Source of the DNA: Lysinibacillus composti
Lineage (GTDB): Bacteria; Bacillota; Bacilli; Bacillales_A; Planococcaceae
NCBI RefSeq assembly: GCF_016908465.1
Contig: NZ_JAFBDY010000009.1
Location: 62,001-126,000, forward strand
Direction: 5' to 3'
DNA length: 64,000 nucleotides
Shown: one piece after another, positions 59,704 to 64,000 of the stretch
How positions within the stretch are numbered: the first letter of the stretch is position 1
Layout: the number at the start of each line of letters is the position of its first letter
The notes under the pieces: generated by a model
Database searches by the model: none
What the model was told of the DNA's origin: nothing
What the model saw: the letters and a program-made list of their open reading frames with translations, nothing else
Translations under genes and position numbers: made by a program

Positions 59704-60993
59704 TTGGTCAACAATTTAGTACAAACGACACTATTGAATTGTTCTTTAGAAACAAAACTTATAGAAGCATATCATCAAAAAGTTAATGAAATACATAGAT
59801 ATTTAGAGACTACTAATGATTTAACAGGATGGGTGGAATATCCTTTTCAAAATCATGATAACTTGTTATTAGAAATTGAAAATGCAGCAAATGAAATACG
59901 TACGGTAGCAGATGTACTTGTGGTTGCTGGTATTGGAGGTTCTTTTTTAGGCGCACGTGCCATTCAAGATGCATTAACACCTTATTTTGGTAATGCCAAA
60001 AATGGAATTGAGGTTATTTATGTTGGTCAAAACATGAGTGGTGCATATATAAATCAATTGATTGACTATATAAAAGATAAAGAAGTTTACGTTAATGTTA
60101 TCTCGAAATCTGGTGGAACGATGGAGCCGGCATTAGCATTCCGTGTTATGAGACAATATATGGAAGAGCGCTATGGAAAAGAGTCGATTGAACGTATTAT
60201 CGTTACTACGGATGCTGAAAAAGGATTATTAAAGAAAATGGCTGACAATTCAGGTTACCGTCAATTTGTAATACCTTCCGATATTGGAGGGCGTTACTCG
60301 GTATTAACACCTGTTGGTTTGCTTCCAATTGCAGTTGCAGGTATAGATATTCGTGCACTCATGCAAGGCGCGAAAGTAGCTGCTTTAGAAATGCAGGAAT
60401 CTGATTTAGAACATAATCATGCATACCAATATGCGGTTACGCGTCATATGTTATATGAGCAAGGTTTTAAGATAGAGTTATTAGCTTCATTTGAACCAAG
60501 TCTCAATAAATTTCATGAGTGGTGGATGCAATTGTTTGGTGAAAGTGAAGGGAAACAGAAAAAAGGTTTGTTTCCTACCTGTGTAAATTACTCAACTGAT
60601 TTACACTCAATTGGTCAGTTTATTCAAGATGGTAGTCCAATTTTATTTGAAACATTACTTCATTTCCATGAAATTGAAGGCGATTTTTCAGTACCTTTCG
60701 ACACGCGAAATGAAGATGGTTTAAATTATTTATCGAATCGAACTTTTAATGAAATCAATGCTATATCTAAGCAAGGAACAGCACTTGCTCATGCTGATGG
60801 AGGTGTGCCAGTAATTCAACTTGAGTTACCAAAACTTGATGCATACCATCTTGGGTATTTAATCTACTTCTTCATGAAAGCCTGTGCTATGAGTGCGTGT
60901 TTGCTTGAAGTGAATCCATTTGATCAACCCGGGGTAGAGGCATACAAACGAAAAATGCTTGAATTGTTGCAAGAAGAGAAAGTGACAACATAA
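59704..60993 (+). CDS. pgi: Glucose-6-phosphate isomerase
   Basis: Interconverts glucose 6-phosphate and fructose 6-phosphate. TTG start after GAGGATA; 429 residues, about 20 short of B. subtilis Pgi. VAGIGGSFLGARAIQDAL, NVISKSGGTMEPALAFR, GGRYSVLTPVGLLPIA and the HxxGQ-like DLHSIGQFIQDG are present. Somewhat divergent from typical Bacillus sequences. It would supply fructose and glucose phosphates to the neighbouring nucleotide-sugar enzymes. Confidence 0.93.
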   Translation: MVNNLVQTTLLNCSLETKLIEAYHQKVNEIHRYLETTNDLTGWVEYPFQNHDNLLLEIENAANEIRTVADVLVVAGIGGSFLGARAIQDALTPYFGNAKNGIEVIYVGQNMSGAYINQLIDYIKDKEVYVNVISKSGGTMEPALAFRVMRQYMEERYGKESIERIIVTTDAEKGLLKKMADNSGYRQFVIPSDIGGRYSVLTPVGLLPIAVAGIDIRALMQGAKVAALEMQESDLEHNHAYQYAVTRHMLYEQGFKIELLASFEPSLNKFHEWWMQLFGESEGKQKKGLFPTCVNYSTDLHSIGQFIQDGSPILFETLLHFHEIEGDFSVPFDTRNEDGLNYLSNRTFNEINAISKQGTALAHADGGVPVIQLELPKLDAYHLGYLIYFFMKACAMSACLLEVNPFDQPGVEAYKRKMLELLQEEKVTT

Positions 60994-61090
60994 GCATGAA
61001 AGAAACTTGATTAGTTCCAAATTACCAGACCTATGAAACCGTAAAGCAAGCAACGTTTAGATAGTTATAAGTTGAATAATCATTGAAGAT

Positions 61091-61121
61091 AAAGTCTACC
61101 AACAAAGGGTAGGCTTTTTTT
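61091..61121 (+). terminator. Terminator of pgi
   Basis: AAAGTCTACC (61091-61100) and GGTAGGCTTT (61108-61117), one G:U, then a T-run. A very similar element occurs at 63008. Confidence 0.92.
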
Positions 61122-61259
61122 CATGATTAAGTACTAATATATACCTGGGAATTTAGTTACTCTTTATAAAATCCGAAGGAAATTATTAGACTGCTAGAGT
61201 AAATACTGGGATAATATGGATAGAGTTTAGTTGTATATTGGAAGTTGGAGGGAGATATC

Positions 61260-62831
61260 ATGAAGTATTTAAAGAAATATGTAGTGCCGACATTAATCGC
61301 GGCTGCTCTCTTTTCCACTGCGGGCGTTTCAGCTGAAGCCAAAGGAAAAGGGTTCAAGGATGTACCAAATAATGTTGATTACTATCATACTGTGCAAAAG
61401 CTAGTTAATTTTAAAATCATCGGAGGCTATTCTGATGGCACATTTAAGCCTGGGAATTATGTAACCCGTGGCCAAGCTGCGTCCATGATTGCGAGAATTT
61501 TAGGTGTTGATTTAAAAAATGTGAAGGACCCTGGCTTTAAGGATGTATCGACAGCATATACGCACTATCCTGCGATTGCGAAGTTAACAGAGGTGGGTAT
61601 TTTTGATGCAAATGAGAAATTTAATCCGAATCGTCAACTAACACGCGCGGAAATGGCCGATATTTTAGTGAATGCTTTTAAACTTGAATCGGTTGTTCTT
61701 CAATCATACGATGATGTGAACAAAGATAGTGACTATTACCAAGTAATTGGGACGATCGGTGCGCTTGATATCACACGAAATGTAGGAAAGTTCCGTCCGG
61801 AAGATGGCGTGAAACGTGCCAATTTTGCCGTCTTTATTGAACGTGTGATTAACTTTAAACGAAATGATAATAAATATGATGACATCTGGGATTCTTGGGG
61901 AACATGGGACAATAAAGGTGTTATCAAGCCACCAAAAGATGCAGATGATGATCCCAAACCAAATATAGATCCCAAACCATCTGAAGATGCTCAAAAAGTA
62001 GAAGATCTTAAAAAAGCAATAAAAGATGTCGTTGATAATTTAGAAGACGCACAAGAAGAAATTGATGATATATTAGAAAATTTAGAGGAAGCTATTGAAG
62101 AAGATGATGACGATGATATTGAAGAAGAAAAAGATAATTTATCGAAGGCATTAAAGAATTTAGATGCATTCATTCAGGATGCTGAAGAAGTATTAGAAAC
62201 AGCACAAAAAGCCAACTACAGTGAGCTTCAAAGTAATGAAGATCAATTAGAAAATGCCATTAGAAAGGCTAATAAAGCAGCTAAAGAAGCTTATGCCCAG
62301 ACTTTCGATAAAGAGTATTATGAAGAAATTTTGGAGGAAGCTCTAGAGGACCTTGAAGATGCAATCGATGATGCAGAGAGATCCTTGAAGAATAATGGCT
62401 TATCTGTACTTAAAAGAGATTATAAAGCGTTAGAATCTGCATTAAAAGATGCTGAAAAAACTTTTGAATCATACGAAGATAGTAATGTTGATTCGCTAGA
62501 TGATGAAGCAAAAGATTTAGAAGAAGCAATTGAGGAAGCAGAAGAGTTAATCAAGGAAGTGGAGGAAACACTTGAAGACAAACTAGACAATCAAGTGGAG
62601 TATTTTGAGGACTTATTCGATAACATTTTGGATGAGTTAGATGAAGCCGTCGATAATAAAGATAAAAGTGATATTTATGATGCGCAAGAAAGACTAGAAG
62701 CTGAAATCGAAAATGCTGAAAAACTACAAAAAGATTACAGTGACCTTGACATTAAAGCCCTAGATAACGAAAAAGAAACGCTACAAGTAGCAATACAAAA
62801 AGCGAAAGACGAACTGAAAAATTCAAAATAA
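61260..62831 (+). CDS. SLH protein with acidic coiled-coil stalk
   Basis: 523 residues from ATG 61260 after GGAGGGAGAT. Signal peptide (TLIAAALFSTAGVSA), three SLH domains about 33-80, 95-140 and 155-200 (GYSDGTFKPGNYVTRGQAA, LTRAEMADIL, KRANFAVFI), a Pro/Asp/Lys linker (PNIDPKPSED), then about 280 residues of highly acidic heptad-like helix dominated by Glu, Asp, Leu and Lys (EALEDLEDAIDDAERSL), with four or five loosely repeated segments. Anchored to the wall polymer by SLH domains, the stalk would project outward as a spacer or interact with metal ions or partners. No enzymatic domain. Confidence 0.87.
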   Translation: MKYLKKYVVPTLIAAALFSTAGVSAEAKGKGFKDVPNNVDYYHTVQKLVNFKIIGGYSDGTFKPGNYVTRGQAASMIARILGVDLKNVKDPGFKDVSTAYTHYPAIAKLTEVGIFDANEKFNPNRQLTRAEMADILVNAFKLESVVLQSYDDVNKDSDYYQVIGTIGALDITRNVGKFRPEDGVKRANFAVFIERVINFKRNDNKYDDIWDSWGTWDNKGVIKPPKDADDDPKPNIDPKPSEDAQKVEDLKKAIKDVVDNLEDAQEEIDDILENLEEAIEEDDDDDIEEEKDNLSKALKNLDAFIQDAEEVLETAQKANYSELQSNEDQLENAIRKANKAAKEAYAQTFDKEYYEEILEEALEDLEDAIDDAERSLKNNGLSVLKRDYKALESALKDAEKTFESYEDSNVDSLDDEAKDLEEAIEEAEELIKEVEETLEDKLDNQVEYFEDLFDNILDELDEAVDNKDKSDIYDAQERLEAEIENAEKLQKDYSDLDIKALDNEKETLQVAIQKAKDELKNSK

Positions 62832-62880
62832 CAATTAACGGAAGATGGTAACACTTTGGACAAAAATGCATTAAATGTAG

Positions 62881-62970
62881 ATGACTTTAAAAGGTAATAT
62901 AAAAAGAAAATATCCAGAGCCTATTACTAATAGTATAGTGGTCAAAGATGGAAAAGTCGTAAAACAATAA
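62881..62970 (+). pseudogene. Possible 3' gene remnant, 29 residues
   Basis: Reads MTLKGNIKRKYPEPITNSIV and ends VVKDGKVVKQ before TAA. The ending looks like the C terminus of a secreted protein, but no ribosome site precedes the ATG and upstream frames are closed. Perhaps the tail of a gene lost when the SLH stalk gene was inserted. Confidence 0.35.
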
Positions 62971-63007
62971 TCGCTTGAATAGTATAAAGGTGAATAATCT
63001 AAAGGAG

Positions 63008-63036
63008 AAAGTCTATCGAATTAGGTAGGCTTTTTT
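63008..63036 (+). terminator. Terminator resembling that of pgi
   Basis: AAAGTCTATC (63008-63017) and GGTAGGCTTT (63024-63033) with two G:U pairs, then T. Stem and about 30 preceding bases resemble the pgi terminator. Confidence 0.85.
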
Positions 63037-63348
63037 ATTGTTGGTTTATAGTTTTGCCGGGGTGTTATCGTAAAAAATTTCTTTACAATTGGTTCAAATT
63101 CTCTTGAGACTACAGAAAATCTGTGCCATATTACAACACGTTACAAGGGCAAAGTAAAGATAGCTAATAACTGTTTATTTATGACAAATTTAATAAAACT
63201 ATTACAATAGTATTTCGTTGACATAAAAAAAAGAGATAGGTAGAATTTAGTTGAACTGGTAAGTCCAAAAATGACTAGATGTTCCAAATGATAAGGGGGA
63301 TATAAAATTTTAACAGTACATAATCTTTTTAACCTTGTTCGGTAAGTC

Positions 63349-63428
63349 ATGTCGACAAGACCGACAACCTTCAAGGCCCCCCGTTAATAGCACGCGATCT
63401 GTATGTCTTAACAAGACATTGTCGACAT
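63349..63428 (+). promoter_or_regulatory. Folded leader element before the membrane-fusion gene
   Basis: ATGTCGACAA (63349-63358) and TTGTCGACAT (63419-63428) are perfectly complementary and enclose 60 nt with an apical hairpin ATGTCTT/AAGACAT (63403-63409, 63413-63419). CAAGGCC occurs twice, at 63372 and just outside the right arm. A structured RNA leader or regulator site is possible; it matches no riboswitch I can recognise. Confidence 0.5.
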
Positions 63429-63528
63429 CCAAGGCCTATTATGTAGCCTAAACTTGATTTTGAAATCTGGAATCAATTAGCCATGAAGTAATGATCTATC
63501 TAATTTTTTAAGTGAGAGGAAGAAAAAA

Positions 63529-64000
63529 GTGAAAAAAAAGGAAGCGATTTTATCAATTGTAATTAGTTCTGCACTTTTAATGTCAGCCTGTTCCTCTGGA
63601 GCTACGAGTGCAAGCGAGAGCGAGAGTAAAAGTAAGCGGGCGGCTATTAATGTAGAGACAGCCTCAGTAGAGTTAGAGTCTCTTGATGCGTTATCCAGTT
63701 TCTCCGGAAAGCTTGAACCAGTTGAAGAAACGAACGTATCCTATCAAATTGGTGGTAAAATCCAAGATTTAAAAGCAGATGTTGGTGATTCTATTAAGTC
63801 TAGTGAGGTTTTGGCAAGTTTAATTGATTCAGACTTACAGTTACAAGTTGATTTGGCTGATAATGCAGTTCTTCAAGCTGAAGCAACGGTTATTTCTGCA
63901 AATTCGGCCATCTCTGCTTCGGAAGCTAATATTGGGGCAGCAAATGCCCGAATTAATAGTGCTCAAGCAAATCTAGCACAAGTCGATAAAGGCGCACGTG
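63529..64000 (+). CDS. Lipoprotein membrane-fusion protein (HlyD/RND adaptor), 5' part
   Basis: GTG start at 63529 after AGAGGAAG; the frame is open to the window end, giving the first 157 residues. A lipoprotein signal ends in LLMSAC (Cys21). After a Ser/Glu/Lys spacer comes the adaptor fold: SGKLEPVEETNVSYQIGGKI, KADVGDSIKSSEVLASLIDSD (lipoyl-like half-motif), then an Ala/Ser/Asn-rich helical hairpin (ANIGAANARINSAQANLAQ) with KGAR. Such proteins work with ABC or RND efflux pumps, expected in the genes to the right. Substrate unknown. Confidence 0.85.
   Translation, partial: MKKKEAILSIVISSALLMSACSSGATSASESESKSKRAAINVETASVELESLDALSSFSGKLEPVEETNVSYQIGGKIQDLKADVGDSIKSSEVLASLIDSDLQLQVDLADNAVLQAEATVISANSAISASEANIGAANARINSAQANLAQVDKGAR

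Larger units (their letters stand above)
62832..63528 (+). other. Intergenic region with gene remnant and structured leader
   Basis: About 700 nt. It holds a 29-residue frame without a ribosome site (62881-62970), a near copy of the pgi terminator (63008-63036), about 300 nt without features, and a folded element (63349-63428) before the next gene. Confidence 0.65.

Overview
The window looks like chromosomal DNA of a low-GC Gram-positive endospore former of the order Bacillales, most likely Planococcaceae (the Lysinibacillus, Solibacillus, Sporosarcina or Psychrobacillus group). Supporting evidence: a complete F-type ATP synthase operon followed by the Bacillus-type order murA-spoIID-spoIIQ-spoIIID-mbl-flhO-flhP-fabZ-ywpF-ssbB-ywqA-ywqB, SLH-type surface-layer proteins, strong Shine-Dalgarno sites, and frequent TTG and GTG starts. 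The genus cannot be fixed from the sequence alone.

Layout. 1-1.7 kb: end of upp, then mnaA (UDP-GlcNAc 2-epimerase). 1.7-9.5 kb: atpIBEFHAGDC, with a highly structured repeat inserted between atpG and atpD. 9.7-18.7 kb: DUF1146 protein, murA, three sporulation genes, mbl, two flagellar rod genes, an EpuA-like protein and fabZ. 19-26 kb: a hypothetical gene, an Asn/Asp/Gly/Thr-rich lipoprotein, ywpF, a second SSB, and a SWIM protein / SNF2 helicase pair on the minus strand. 26-29.6 kb: an accessory patch with a 41-bp tandem-repeat array, an IDEAL-domain protein, a 32-residue membrane ORF, a broken NERD gene and a second short 41-bp-period repeat.

29.6-59.6 kb is a cell-surface polysaccharide and S-layer island. 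wecC and tagA (with mnaA at the left edge) fit synthesis of an N-acetylmannosaminuronate-containing wall polymer. A 1050-residue SLH S-layer protein is followed by a smaller paralogue that looks like an internally deleted copy. Next come a TPR protein, an O-antigen-ligase-like protein, an ABC exporter whose ATPase carries a Wzt-type sugar-binding domain, and a 1083-residue methyltransferase / coiled-coil / double-glycosyltransferase fusion. The complete GDP-D-glycero-D-manno-heptose pathway (hddA, gmhA, hddC, gmhB) follows, then an acyltransferase, an LtaS-like phosphoglycerol transferase, the complete dTDP-L-rhamnose pathway (rmlACBD), a GT2 glycosyltransferase, an undecaprenyl-phosphate sugar-phosphate transferase, galU and galE. 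Together these resemble the S-layer glycosylation (slg) loci of Geobacillus and Aneurinibacillus: glycan started on undecaprenyl phosphate, built from rhamnose and heptose, capped by methylation, exported by the ABC transporter and moved to the S-layer protein by the ligase-like enzyme.

59.7-64 kb: pgi, a third SLH protein with a long acidic coiled-coil stalk, a gene remnant, a structured leader, and the start of a lipoprotein membrane-fusion (HlyD/RND adaptor) gene that runs off the window. No tRNA, rRNA, CRISPR array, transposase or prophage gene was seen.
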